Origin: Streptomyces broussonetiae
Lineage (GTDB): Bacteria > Actinomycetota > Actinomycetes > Streptomycetales > Streptomycetaceae
DNA length: 64,000 nt
Assembly: GCF_009796285.1 (NCBI RefSeq)
Contig: NZ_CP047020.1
Span: 2,232,001-2,296,000 of the forward strand
Direction: 5' to 3'
Within the stretch, counting starts at the first letter, position 1. Each line of letters starts with the position of its first letter. Below the pieces are notes generated by a model. The model had not been told where the DNA came from. It searched no databases and saw nothing but the letters and a program-made list of their open reading frames with translations. Made by a program: the position numbers and the translations under genes. This document shows positions 7,355-14,862 of this stretch, piece after piece.

Positions 7355-7804
7355 TCATATGCCGTGCTTCTTGAGGATGTCCTCGATGTCACTGAAGTCG
7401 TCGGCGGCGGAGCCGGTGGCGCGCGGGGCGGTGGCGGATCCGGTGGCCTGCCGGGTCCTTCCGCCCAGCGAGGGTGCGGAGGCCGTGGGAGCCACGGCGT
7501 CGGCAGCTGCGCCACGGGCCGCTCTGCGCTCGGCGCGAGTGCCCCCGCCGCGCCGGCGTTCGACCGCACGCGTGCCCGCGAAGAGCAGCCAGGCCACTCC
7601 CAGCACTCCGAAGCCCGCCCAGGCGGAGGGGCTGAAGGCGGTGTCGGCGATCCAGCCGACGACCCCTGTCATCACCAGGCCGACCGGCACCAGCGCGTAG
7701 GCCGCGATACGGGTCGCCGCCAGGAAACGCTTGCGGTAGGCCGTGACCACCGCGATGCCCAGGCCCGCCGCGGAAACGGCGGAGCAGACGGTCTCGGCAA
7801 TCAT
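7355..7804 (-). CDS. Two-span membrane protein with basic tail
   Basis: A 149-residue protein with AGGAGG just before ATG 7804. Two hydrophobic segments lie near residues 1-22 and 35-75 (the latter long enough for two helices), followed by a basic region rich in Arg ([22 protein letters not shown]). The tail is low-complexity Ala/Thr/Ser and ends in an acidic patch plus helix (DDFSDIEDILKKHGI). The layout suggests a small membrane protein with a cytoplasmic tail, perhaps for partner binding. I do not recognise the family. It is divergent from the DsbA-like gene. Confidence 0.65.
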   Translation of the reverse strand: MIAETVCSAVSAAGLGIAVVTAYRKRFLAATRIAAYALVPVGLVMTGVVGWIADTAFSPSAWAGFGVLGVAWLLFAGTRAVERRRGGGTRAERRAARGAAADAVAPTASAPSLGGRTRQATGSATAPRATGSAADDFSDIEDILKKHGI

Positions 7805-8048
7805 CCGGTCCTCCTGGCGGGCTCGGTCGGGTGGAATGGGGCACGCAGACAACACTGGGACGCGGCACGCCGGGCGGGCGCGCCTCGTCCCTTCCATCCT
7901 GCACCGTCCTGTCCCCGCGATGCCATGGCCGCGGCGGACATCAGGGACATCTCCGGGTCGTCTCCTCCTGGAGTGCCGTACGCCCCCGACCGGCATGCCG
8001 TTCCGTCCCGATTGGGTCGGCCGGGTCCGGCCTGGAAGACTGGGCCGC

Positions 8049-8573
8049 ATGAGCGACTCCTCCTCCGCGCGCACCGGCGCCCCCGTTCTCGACGTCTGGT
8101 GCGAGCTGCAGTGCCCCGACTGCCGTACGGCCCTGGACGACATCCGCGCCCTGCGCGCCCGCTACGGCGACCGGCTGGAGCTGCGGCTGCGGCATTTCCC
8201 GCTGGAGAAGCACAAGCACTCCTTCGCCGCCGCCCAGGCCGCCGAGGAGGCGCTGGAGCAGGGCAAGGGCTGGGCGTACGTGGAGGCCGTGCTGGGGCGG
8301 GTCGAGGAACTGGACCGTACGGGAGAACCCTTCCTGGTCGAGGTGGCCCGTGAACTCGGGCTGGACGCCGAGGAGTTCGACACCGCGCTGATCGACGGCC
8401 GGCACATCCTGATCGTGGACGCCGACCAGGCGGAGGGCAAGGCGATCGGGGTGACCGGCACCCCGACGTACGTCATCGGTGGCGAGCGCCTGGACGGCGG
8501 CAAGAGCCAGGAGGGCCTGCGCGGACGCATCGAGGAGATCGCCGACCGGCTGCTGGGCGGCGAGCAGGCGTAG
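8049..8573 (+). CDS. DsbA-family thioredoxin-fold protein
   Basis: A 174-residue DsbA/FrnE-type oxidoreductase. The redox pair is Cys22-Pro-Asp-Cys25 in WCELQCPDCR. An all-helical insertion (residues ~55-120) separates it from the second half of the fold, and the cis-Pro loop is TGTPTYVIGG near residue 140. There is no signal peptide or membrane anchor, so it probably acts in the cytoplasm on thiol-disulfide exchange rather than in secreted-protein folding. The start ATG 8049 follows GACTGGGCCGC without a clear Shine-Dalgarno. Confidence 0.8.
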   Translation: MSDSSSARTGAPVLDVWCELQCPDCRTALDDIRALRARYGDRLELRLRHFPLEKHKHSFAAAQAAEEALEQGKGWAYVEAVLGRVEELDRTGEPFLVEVARELGLDAEEFDTALIDGRHILIVDADQAEGKAIGVTGTPTYVIGGERLDGGKSQEGLRGRIEEIADRLLGGEQA

Positions 8574-8647
8574 GGCCCGGAGCCCGGCCGGGCGGACCGG
8601 GGACGGGGAGCGGGGAGAGGAGCGCCGGGACCGGGGCCCTGCCGGTC

Positions 8648-9472
8648 CTACAGCAGAGTCTTCGCGAGCGAGTGGGACGTCGTCTCGTAGCCGAGCGACT
8701 CGTACAGCCGCTCCGCCGGGGTGTTGCCCGCGAACACATTGAGGCCGAGGATCCGCCGGCCCGCCTCGACGGCCTGGCGCTCCGCCAGCAGCATCAGCGT
8801 ACGGCCATGTCCCCTGCCGCGGTGGGCCGCGCCGGTCTCGACGCCGAACACGAACGCCTTGTCGTCCTGGAGTGCCAGCCACAGGACTCCCACCCGGGCC
8901 CCTTCGTGCTCCAGGACGCTCAAGCGCACGCCGTCGGTCGCGAGCCCGTGCGGCAGCAGCCGTTCGTGATCGCCGCGCGCCTTGGCGCGGGCGGCGGGCT
9001 CGGGGACGCCGCGCTCCATCCACGTGCGCGCGTACCGCTCGCGCTCGTGCTCCTGCCAGGCCGTGAAGTCGGTCTCCGTCATGGGCCGCGCGGTGCTGCC
9101 CGGCGGCAGCTCGGGCACGACGGTGCCGAGGTGTTTCTCCATGCGACGGTTGCGCAGCGTGTAGCCGAGGGTGCCGAACAGCCGCAGCGCGAGGTCCGCG
9201 GAGGCGGGGACGACGGCCACGATCTGCGTGCAGCCCCAGCCGCGTACCACCTCCTCCGCGGCGAGCGCGGCCACCGTGGCCCGGCCACGGCGCCGGTCGG
9301 GTTCGGCGATCCACAGCTCGCTGATGGTCGCCATCGAGTCATCGAAGGACGGTGAGGTGGCGAGGTGGATCTCACCGACGGGACGGCTGTTCACGCACAC
9401 CTGGTAGCGGCGTGAGCGGGTGCCGTCGGGCTGCTGCTGAAGCGGCTCGACCGGCCGCAGGGTCGTGGTCAT
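8648..9472 (-). CDS. Tandem GNAT N-acetyltransferase
   Basis: A 274-residue protein with two GNAT folds. The N-terminal one has the acetyl-CoA loop in ELWIAEPDRRRGRATVAAL (residues ~50-70). The C-terminal one has GVETGAAHRGRGHGRTLML followed by GLNVFAGNTPAERLYESLGY, the standard motif A plus motif B. The second copy is better preserved, so catalysis is likely there and the first may be structural. The substrate is unknown. ATG 9472 and GTG 9475 are adjacent; either could start it. It converges on the DsbA-like gene. Confidence 0.85.
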   Translation of the reverse strand: MTTTLRPVEPLQQQPDGTRSRRYQVCVNSRPVGEIHLATSPSFDDSMATISELWIAEPDRRRGRATVAALAAEEVVRGWGCTQIVAVVPASADLALRLFGTLGYTLRNRRMEKHLGTVVPELPPGSTARPMTETDFTAWQEHERERYARTWMERGVPEPAARAKARGDHERLLPHGLATDGVRLSVLEHEGARVGVLWLALQDDKAFVFGVETGAAHRGRGHGRTLMLLAERQAVEAGRRILGLNVFAGNTPAERLYESLGYETTSHSLAKTLL

Positions 9473-9568
9473 CACAGGTGTTCTACCCTCGGCCGACCCT
9501 CGAGTCAGCCGGTTTTCCCCTGCACGCGCCGCACCGTGGGACCGCCGCGTCGGCGCCCGGCCCCCGGC

Positions 9569-10390
9569 TCAGGGGTCCAGGTCGTCCCCGGACCGCTCGC
9601 CGAAGATCTGCATGGCCTTGGCGGTCACCGGGCCAGGGGCGGCGGGCAGTTCACGGTCGTCGGCACGGTGCACGGCCTGGATGTCCCGCAGGGTGGAGGT
9701 CAGGAAGATCTCGTCGGCGCGCCGGAGAACGTCCAGCGGCAGGTCCGTCTCCCTGGCCCCCGTCCACTCGATTGCCAGGGCGCGCGTGATGCCGGGCAGA
9801 CAGCCGGAGGCGACCGGCGGGGTGTGGATCTCGCCGTTCAGGACGACGAAGACGTTGGACCCGGTGCCCTCGCAGAGCTGCCCGACCGTGTTGCCGAACA
9901 GCGCCTCGGAGGCACCGTGTTCATGGGCGCGGGCCAGGGCGACGACGTTCTCGGCGTACGAGGTGGTCTTCAGGCCGGTCAGGGCGCCGCGTTCGTTGCG
10001 GGTCCACGGGACGGTGATCACCGCGGTGGTGTCGGGGCGGCGCGTGGTCTCGCCGAGGGCGACCACGAGGGTCGGGCCGTGCTCGCCACGGTCGGAGCCG
10101 AGCGGGCCGTGGCCACCGGTGTAGGTGATCCGCAGCCGGCCGAGCGGCATCGGGTTGGCCTCCAGGACGGCCGCGCAGGCCTCGCGTATCTCGTCATGGT
10201 CGGGGGCCGGCAGGCCGAGGCCGTGGGCCGAGCGGGTCAGCCGGTCGAGGTGCCGGGTGAGCGCGAACGGCCTGCCGTCCGTCGCCTTCACGGTCTCGAA
10301 GATGCCGTCGCCGACCGTCAGTCCGTGGTCGAAGACGGAGACGGTGGCGGACTCCAGGTCCCGCAGCCCGCCGTCCAGCCAGATCCTCAT
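9569..10390 (-). CDS. pabC: Aminotransferase class IV, likely aminodeoxychorismate lyase
   Basis: A 273-residue PLP fold-type IV enzyme. Key features are VFDHGLTVGDGIFETVK near residues 19-35, the PLP lysine in GLKTTSYAENV, EALFGNTVGQLCEGTGSNVF, and LTSTLRDIQAV. These fit 4-amino-4-deoxychorismate lyase (pyruvate elimination to p-aminobenzoate for folate), although branched-chain or D-amino-acid transaminases share the fold. It overlaps the chorismate-binding gene upstream by four bases (10387-10390), and that pairing is the best support for the pabC call. Confidence 0.8.
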   Translation of the reverse strand: MRIWLDGGLRDLESATVSVFDHGLTVGDGIFETVKATDGRPFALTRHLDRLTRSAHGLGLPAPDHDEIREACAAVLEANPMPLGRLRITYTGGHGPLGSDRGEHGPTLVVALGETTRRPDTTAVITVPWTRNERGALTGLKTTSYAENVVALARAHEHGASEALFGNTVGQLCEGTGSNVFVVLNGEIHTPPVASGCLPGITRALAIEWTGARETDLPLDVLRRADEIFLTSTLRDIQAVHRADDRELPAAPGPVTAKAMQIFGERSGDDLDP

Positions 10391-11451
10391 GCGCACACGC
10401 CTCCACTCGACTCGTACGCCCCCGACGCTACCGCGAGCAGCCGGGACGCCTTCAGCTCGGTCTCCTGCCACTCCCCTTCGGGGTCCGATCCCCAGGTGAT
10501 GCCGGCGCCGGTGCCGAAACGCAGCAGCGCCGTACCCTCGTCCGGCCGGTCGATCCAGAAGGTGCGGATGCCGACGGCCAGCTCGCCCACGCCCCGGTCG
10601 GCGTCGACCCAGCCGATGCCGCCGCAGTACGGCCCGCGTGGAGCGGCCTCCAGGGCCTCGATGATCCGCAGCGCGCTCGACTTGGGCGCGCCGGTCACCG
10701 AGCCGGGTGGGAAGGCGGCCGTGAGCAGCTCCGGCCAGCCGGCCGCGTCCCGCAGCTCGCCGCGGACCGTGGAGACCAGGTGGACCAGGCCGGGGTGCTT
10801 CTCCACGGCGCACAGATCGGGGACGGTCACGCTGCCGGTGGCGCACACGCGCCCGATGTCGTTACGGACCAGGTCCACGATCATCACGTTCTCGGCGTAG
10901 TCCTTCTCCAGGAGGTCCGCCGCCGTGCGTCCGGTGCCCTTGATCGGCCCCGACTCCACGACACGGCCGTCCCGGCGCAGGAACAGCTCGGGCGAGGCCG
11001 TGGCGATCTCCACGCCGTGCTCCGGCAGCCGGATCGTCCCGGCGTACGGCGCCGGGTTGCCGCGGGCCAGCAGGGCGGTCAGGGCGTCCACGTCGGCGTC
11101 GTCGGCCACGGGCGCGCTGAGCACCCGGCAGAGGTTGGCCTGATAGACCTCGCCGGCCGCGATGTGCTCGCGGATCCGGCGGACCGCGGCCGTGTACGCG
11201 CGGTGGTCCAGGGAGGAGGTCCAGTCCGCCACCGCCGGGCCCCGCCAGCCGCCGGCCACCGGGGCGGGCACCGGCTCCTTGCGGACGTCCGCGAAGCGGG
11301 CGCAGGTCAGGCGGCCCTCGAAGTCCGCGCAGACGGCCCAGAAACCGTCGGAGTCCAAGGCGGCCGGGTCGCTCGTGACGTCCAGGAGGCCGGTGGCGAC
11401 GCGGTCGCCGAAGCGGGCCAGAGCAGGGAGCCGGGAAGGGTGGTCAAGCAC
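10387..11451 (-). CDS. pabB: Aminodeoxychorismate synthase component I (chorismate-binding)
   Basis: A 354-residue chorismate-binding enzyme. It carries VYQANLCR near residue 110, the catalytic PIKGTGRT segment, DLVRNDIGRVC, the GSVTGAPKSSALRIIEALE signature, and RGPYCGGIGWVD. It would aminate chorismate to aminodeoxychorismate using ammonia from a separate PabA, which is not in this window; there is no fused amidotransferase domain. The open frame extends to 11595, but I prefer GTG 11451 because upstream residues look non-coding. It is coupled to pabC by ATGA overlap, giving a two-gene p-aminobenzoate unit. Confidence 0.85.
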   Translation of the reverse strand: MLDHPSRLPALARFGDRVATGLLDVTSDPAALDSDGFWAVCADFEGRLTCARFADVRKEPVPAPVAGGWRGPAVADWTSSLDHRAYTAAVRRIREHIAAGEVYQANLCRVLSAPVADDADVDALTALLARGNPAPYAGTIRLPEHGVEIATASPELFLRRDGRVVESGPIKGTGRTAADLLEKDYAENVMIVDLVRNDIGRVCATGSVTVPDLCAVEKHPGLVHLVSTVRGELRDAAGWPELLTAAFPPGSVTGAPKSSALRIIEALEAAPRGPYCGGIGWVDADRGVGELAVGIRTFWIDRPDEGTALLRFGTGAGITWGSDPEGEWQETELKASRLLAVASGAYESSGGVCA

Positions 11452-11560
11452 GCGATCGAGTCTAGGTCGGGTGTCCGAAAGATGGCTCCGGGATGTCCCC
11501 GAGGGGGCCCTGACCACGTACTCCGTCGGGTGTACCGCAGCACGCTGCGCAAACGCGTTT

Positions 11561-11588
11561 TTGTGCTGGCCCGGGAATCCGCTAGAGT
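11561..11588 (+). promoter_or_regulatory. Promoter of the five-tRNA operon
   Basis: TTGTGC, a 16-base spacer, then TAGAGT, ending 41 bases before tRNA-Gly. This is a good housekeeping-sigma promoter of the kind found at Streptomyces tRNA genes. Confidence 0.6.
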
Positions 11589-11629
11589 TCAACACGTCGC
11601 CGGGACGCGGAAGCGGACCGAAACGACAA

Positions 11630-11702
11630 GCGGACGTAGCTCAGTTGGTAGAGCGCAACCTTGCCAAGGTTGAGGTCGCGAGTTCGAGCCTCGTCGTCCG
11701 CT
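11630..11702 (+). tRNA. tRNA-Gly (GCC)
   Basis: Acceptor GCGGACG pairs with CGTCCGC, discriminator T. The anticodon stem is CAACC/GGTTG with loop TTGCCAA, and the T-arm holds GAGTTCGAGCC. Anticodon GCC reads GGC/GGU. First gene of the tRNA operon. Confidence 0.95.
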
Positions 11703-11740
11703 CGAAGGAAGTAGGGATCATCCCGATCCCCTACACTCCT

Positions 11741-11811
11741 GGTGGAGTGGCCGAGAGGCGAGGCAACGGCCTGCAAAGCCGTCTACACGGGTTCAAATCC
11801 CGTCTCCACCT
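11741..11811 (+). tRNA. tRNA-Cys (GCA)
   Basis: Acceptor GGTGGAG pairs with CTCCACC, discriminator T, and CCA follows in the genome. The anticodon stem ACGGC/GCCGT holds loop CTGCAAA, anticodon GCA. The D-loop form (GTGGCCGAGAGGCGAGGC) is typical of actinobacterial tRNA-Cys. Confidence 0.95.
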
Positions 11812-11815
11812 CCAA

Positions 11816-11887
11816 GGACGATTAGCTCAGCGGGAGAGCGCTTCCCTGACACGGAAGAGGTCACTGGTTCAATCCCAGTATCGTCCA
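11816..11887 (+). tRNA. tRNA-Val (GAC), copy 1
   Basis: Acceptor GGACGAT pairs with ATCGTCC, discriminator A. The anticodon stem is CTTCC/GGAAG with loop CTGACAC, anticodon GAC for GUC/GUU. It starts only four bases after tRNA-Cys and is identical to copy 3. Confidence 0.95.
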
Positions 11888-11934
11888 CTGGATCTTCTCG
11901 CAAGATCCACGGGTCTTCTCGAAGATCCTCACCC

Positions 11935-12006
11935 GCGCGATTAGCTCAGCGGGAGAGCGCTTCCCTGACACGGAAGAGGTCACTGGTTCAATCCCAGTAT
12001 CGCGCA
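11935..12006 (+). tRNA. tRNA-Val (GAC), copy 2 with altered acceptor stem
   Basis: The body is identical to copies 1 and 3, but the acceptor is GCGCGAT paired with ATCGCGC instead of GGACGAT/ATCGTCC. Both strands of the stem changed together, so pairing is kept. Confidence 0.95.
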
Positions 12007-12035
12007 CCGACTGTGACCCTTGCGTCACAGCCTGC

Positions 12036-12107
12036 GGACGATTAGCTCAGCGGGAGAGCGCTTCCCTGACACGGAAGAGGTCACTGGTTCAATCCCAGTA
12101 TCGTCCA
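12036..12107 (+). tRNA. tRNA-Val (GAC), copy 3
   Basis: Identical to copy 1 over all 72 bases. Last gene of the operon, directly before the terminator. A short hairpin (TGTGACCCTTGCGTCACA) separates it from copy 2 and may be a processing site. Confidence 0.95.
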
Positions 12108-12117
12108 CACATCAAGG

Positions 12118-12150
12118 AGCCCCCGGCCGTCTCGTACGGCCGGGGGCTTC
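12118..12150 (+). terminator. Terminator of the tRNA operon
   Basis: Thirteen-base arms AGCCCCCGGCCGT and ACGGCCGGGGGCT with loop CTCGT, followed by TCTTC. A strong intrinsic terminator directly after the last tRNA-Val. Confidence 0.85.
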
Positions 12151-12168
12151 TTCGTGGGCTCAGGCCGC

Positions 12169-12471
12169 TCAGCTGGAGAAGAGCATGTGCGCCCAGCTCT
12201 TGTGACCGTGCCGGCCATGGTGACCGTGAGGGTCGTAGTGCCCGTGGCCGCCGTGGTGACCGCCGTGCGGGGCGCCCCAGGCGGGCGCGGGCGGGGCCGG
12301 GTACGCCTGCGGGGCCGGCGGGACGGGCTTGGACCACTGGGCCTCCAGCTGGGTCAGCGCCTCCAGCTCGCCGTAGTCGAGGAAGATGCCGCGACAGCCG
12401 CTGCACTGCTCGATCTGGACGCCGTTACGGTTGTAGGTGTGCATCGGCGCATAGCATTTCGGACAATGCAT
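12169..12471 (-). CDS. TFIIB-type zinc-ribbon protein with His-rich tail
   Basis: A 100-residue protein. The N-terminal zinc ribbon (zf-TFIIB family) has Cys3-x2-Cys6 and Cys23-x2-Cys26, followed by GIFLDYGELEAL, the conserved family helix. After a Pro/Ala linker, residues 68-90 are extremely rich in His and Gly (repeated GHH, GHGH, HGHH), a likely metal-binding tail. The family has no firm function. ATG 12471 is isolated from other genes except for the tRNA operon, which converges on it. Confidence 0.85.
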   Translation of the reverse strand: MHCPKCYAPMHTYNRNGVQIEQCSGCRGIFLDYGELEALTQLEAQWSKPVPPAPQAYPAPPAPAWGAPHGGHHGGHGHYDPHGHHGRHGHKSWAHMLFSS

Positions 12472-12551
12472 CGTCGGCTCAACTCCTCACCGGTCGATCC
12501 TGCTTGGTGTTTCCCCAGGACAGACTCCGTGCTGCTCCTGGTGGTTGCAGC

Positions 12552-13628
12552 CTAGTGCGGGGATCCGGACGCCAACTGGTGTGGAATCCGGACCATTCGG
12601 GCACATGTGTCGATCATTTCCTGCTCGACCGCGTCCAGCGGGCGGTTTGCCTCGAGCGCCTTGCCGAGCGCCAGGGCGGCCGTCTGCACGGTGAGCGCGC
12701 GGGCCGGGACGTCCAGGGCGGGCCAGGGGTCACCGGTCGCGGGTACGGCGGGACCGCCTGCTCGCCGGTACGCGCCGAGGAAGCGGGACCACGCGTCGGG
12801 CGGCAGGAGACCACAGGCGTACCAGGCGGCGGGCCGCGCGAGATCCCAGGCCGGCGCGCCGACCCCCAGGTCGTCGACGTCTATCAGGCGCCAGGCCCCG
12901 TCCGGCACCGGATGACGGACAAGCTGACCGAGGTGCAGATCACCGTGGCACAGGGCCGGCACCCCGGGCATGGCCGTCTCACCGCGCGCCCAGGCGGGGA
13001 GAGCGGCCCAGGCGGCCAGGACGGGGGCGGCGGCCCGGGGGGTTGCGGGGCCGGGGGCCCGGTGGGGCGGAGCCACCGGGACGGGGACTTCGCGGCCGAC
13101 AACTCTGGAGTCGGCTGCACCGGAGCCGGTGACTTCGGAGTCGTCGGTGTCGGCGTCGGTGGTCGTGCGTGCCGTGGCGTGCAGCGCCGTGTGGAGCCGG
13201 GCGATGGCCCGGGCTGCCTTGGCCGGGCCGCGCATCGGGGGCAGGCCGGCGGGTGGGGGCGTGCGGTGCAGGTGGGCGAGGAGGGTGGCGGTGGCCTCCC
13301 AGGGCGCCACGTCGGAGTCGTCGGGGTCCACCGGGGTGCCGTAGGGCCAGAAGGACACCAGACGGTCGTGCAGGAGGGTGGGGGCCGGGTCGAGCGGGGC
13401 CAGGAGGATGTCCGGAAACCGGGCCGCCGTGGCGAGGCGGAGGGCCAGTTCGGTGGGGTCGGCGCCGGGGGCGTGAGCCTTCGCGACGGTGTCGTGGTGC
13501 CGGACGACCGTGGCGTCGGGGCGGTCCGCGAGCGGGGTGGAGGAGACGGGGCATGCGCAGTCAGCTCCGCCGGAGTGCGGGTGGGCGGCGGCCTCCACCT
13601 CGGCGGTGAGTGCGGCGAGCAGGGTCAA
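12552..13628 (-). CDS. Aminoglycoside-phosphotransferase-like kinase
   Basis: About 358 residues of the APH/choline-kinase fold. The C-terminal half has the Brenner motif CHGDLHLGQLVRH (catalytic Asp), then the metal-binding LIDVDDLGVGAPAWDLA, as in this superfamily. The N-terminal lobe is less clear and contains an Ala/Thr/Asp-rich linker. The natural substrate cannot be told from sequence; a resistance role should not be assumed. The start is uncertain: the frame is open to 13892, but I favour TTG 13628 (TTGACCCTG after CGAGG) because residues before it are Pro/Arg-rich and unlike coding sequence. Confidence 0.7.
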   Translation of the reverse strand: MTLLAALTAEVEAAAHPHSGGADCACPVSSTPLADRPDATVVRHHDTVAKAHAPGADPTELALRLATAARFPDILLAPLDPAPTLLHDRLVSFWPYGTPVDPDDSDVAPWEATATLLAHLHRTPPPAGLPPMRGPAKAARAIARLHTALHATARTTTDADTDDSEVTGSGAADSRVVGREVPVPVAPPHRAPGPATPRAAAPVLAAWAALPAWARGETAMPGVPALCHGDLHLGQLVRHPVPDGAWRLIDVDDLGVGAPAWDLARPAAWYACGLLPPDAWSRFLGAYRRAGGPAVPATGDPWPALDVPARALTVQTAALALGKALEANRPLDAVEQEMIDTCARMVRIPHQLASGSPH

Positions 13629-13941
13629 CGGAGCCTCGGGGGTCGGGGTGTGTGGGTGAGCGTACGACGGTGCCGGGAGCGGGGGCGGACCGGGCAGTGG
13701 CGCCGCGGCCGGACGGTGGCGGGTCGCTCGCCCGCACCGGGCGTCGTGCCGCCGCACGCAGCCAGGGGCACCGCGGCACGACCAGCTGGAGCCACACCGC
13801 TTCCCGGGTACGGCGACCGCGGCCCCCGAGGGGCGCGGGGAACTGCGCGCCGGCCATGGCGGGTCCACAGCCGGACGCATGGGACGACACACACATCACG
13901 CGTGGGACACACCTACATGTCGGCGACCCCGGAAACGGCGC

Positions 13942-13975
13942 AATGCCGGCGCAGCTCCCCAGCTGCGCCGGCATT
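13942..13975 (-). terminator. Strong hairpin terminator
   Basis: Fifteen-base arms AATGCCGGCGCAGCT and AGCTGCGCCGGCATT around CCCC. It lies between the small membrane protein gene (ends 14063) and the phosphotransferase, both on the minus strand. The remaining bases between 13629 and 14062 show no gene I can support. Confidence 0.7.
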
Positions 13976-14062
13976 CGTGCCGTCCGCCGCACCCCCGTCC
14001 CCACGGGGTTTCATGGATGGATGTCCCCGCCCGGACCGCTCTTCCGGGCCTGGGGTCGCCGC

Positions 14063-14239
14063 TCAGCGCCCCAGCATCGCACCCACGGACGACGCCTGTG
14101 TGGCCACTGTGTTCCAGCCGTCGAAGACGATCAGGAGCAGGGCCGCCAGGGGAAGGGCCATGAGCGTCGCCACCAAGGGGTGGCGACGGCCCGTCCGGCG
14201 GGCGGCGAATGTCGTGCGTCGCGGTGCCGTGTGGGCCAT
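14063..14239 (-). CDS. Small basic single-span membrane protein
   Basis: A 58-residue protein with AGGAGAGGG just before ATG 14239. The first 20 residues are strongly basic (RRTTFAARRTGRRHP), then one hydrophobic helix (LVATLMALPLAALLLIVF), then a short polar end (DGWNTVATQASSVGAMLGR). By the positive-inside rule the N-terminus faces the cytoplasm. No family recognised. An in-frame ATG 30 bases upstream exists, but the ribosome site fits 14239 better. Confidence 0.6.
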   Translation of the reverse strand: MAHTAPRRTTFAARRTGRRHPLVATLMALPLAALLLIVFDGWNTVATQASSVGAMLGR

Positions 14240-14862
14240 GGTCCCTCTCCTGACCGATTCGGTTGTCATTCGGAGCGGCGGGTGTCTGACCTCGGGGGAC
14301 GAGTGCTGCACCCGCCGCTTGTCCTCAAATCTAGGCGCGCGGCCCGCGCCGGGCGTCATGCCCTCGTACCGATTGCCGGGCCTCCCGGAGGATGAGCCAT
14401 GACCTGGGGCGTACTCCCCAGGGTGGAGACGCGGCTCCGGTTCTCGGGGTCTTCCCGGAGGGGGCGTCCGCCGTATCCCGTCATTTCCGGAGCGTCCGAG
14501 GTCGAGAGGTGTGTCGAGAGGTGCGACAAAGAGTGACTTCAGTCACTCCGGTGCCGCGCCGCGGGGCCGTCGTTCCCGCCTCGGGGTCTGCACGGGAAAC
14601 GCTGCCGCGGCCGGTTCGCCGCGACCGCCGGGACGGTGCGCGCACCGGTCCGGCCCGGCCTGTCGTCACCTCAACCTCCGTACATCGTCCCCTCGTTGGG
14701 GACGCTGCCGCCTCAAGGGTGCCGCGCCGCAGGGGTTCCTGACCGTGTTTCACCTCGGGCGTGCCGTCCGCACAATCCGTTCGGCCCGGAGGGCGCGGCC
14801 TCTGCGCGCAGGCGGCCGTGGAAACGTAAGCTGTGCCACGTCACAGAGGCCGGGCAGCGGGG
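14240..14862. other. Long intergenic region with one palindrome
   Basis: About 620 bases between two divergent genes with no frame I can support as coding. The only clear structure is a perfect inverted repeat, GAGTGACT-TC-AGTCACTC, at 14531-14548. A TAAGCT hexamer at 14828 could be the -10 box of the kinase gene. Confidence 0.5.

Noticed and set aside
9569..10846. A long pabC frame starting at 10846
   Set aside because: The part beyond 10390 overlaps pabB in another frame; the ATGA overlap and the conserved MRIWLDG start fix the gene at 10390.
11630..12107. The tRNA cluster as an integration site for a genomic island
   Set aside because: No integrase gene or repeated tRNA 3' end lies nearby; neighbouring genes are core genes.
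14481..14753. A 90-codon minus-strand frame in the region before the kinase
   Set aside because: Arg/Thr/Gly-rich, no ribosome site, no pattern; codon third positions do not look coding.
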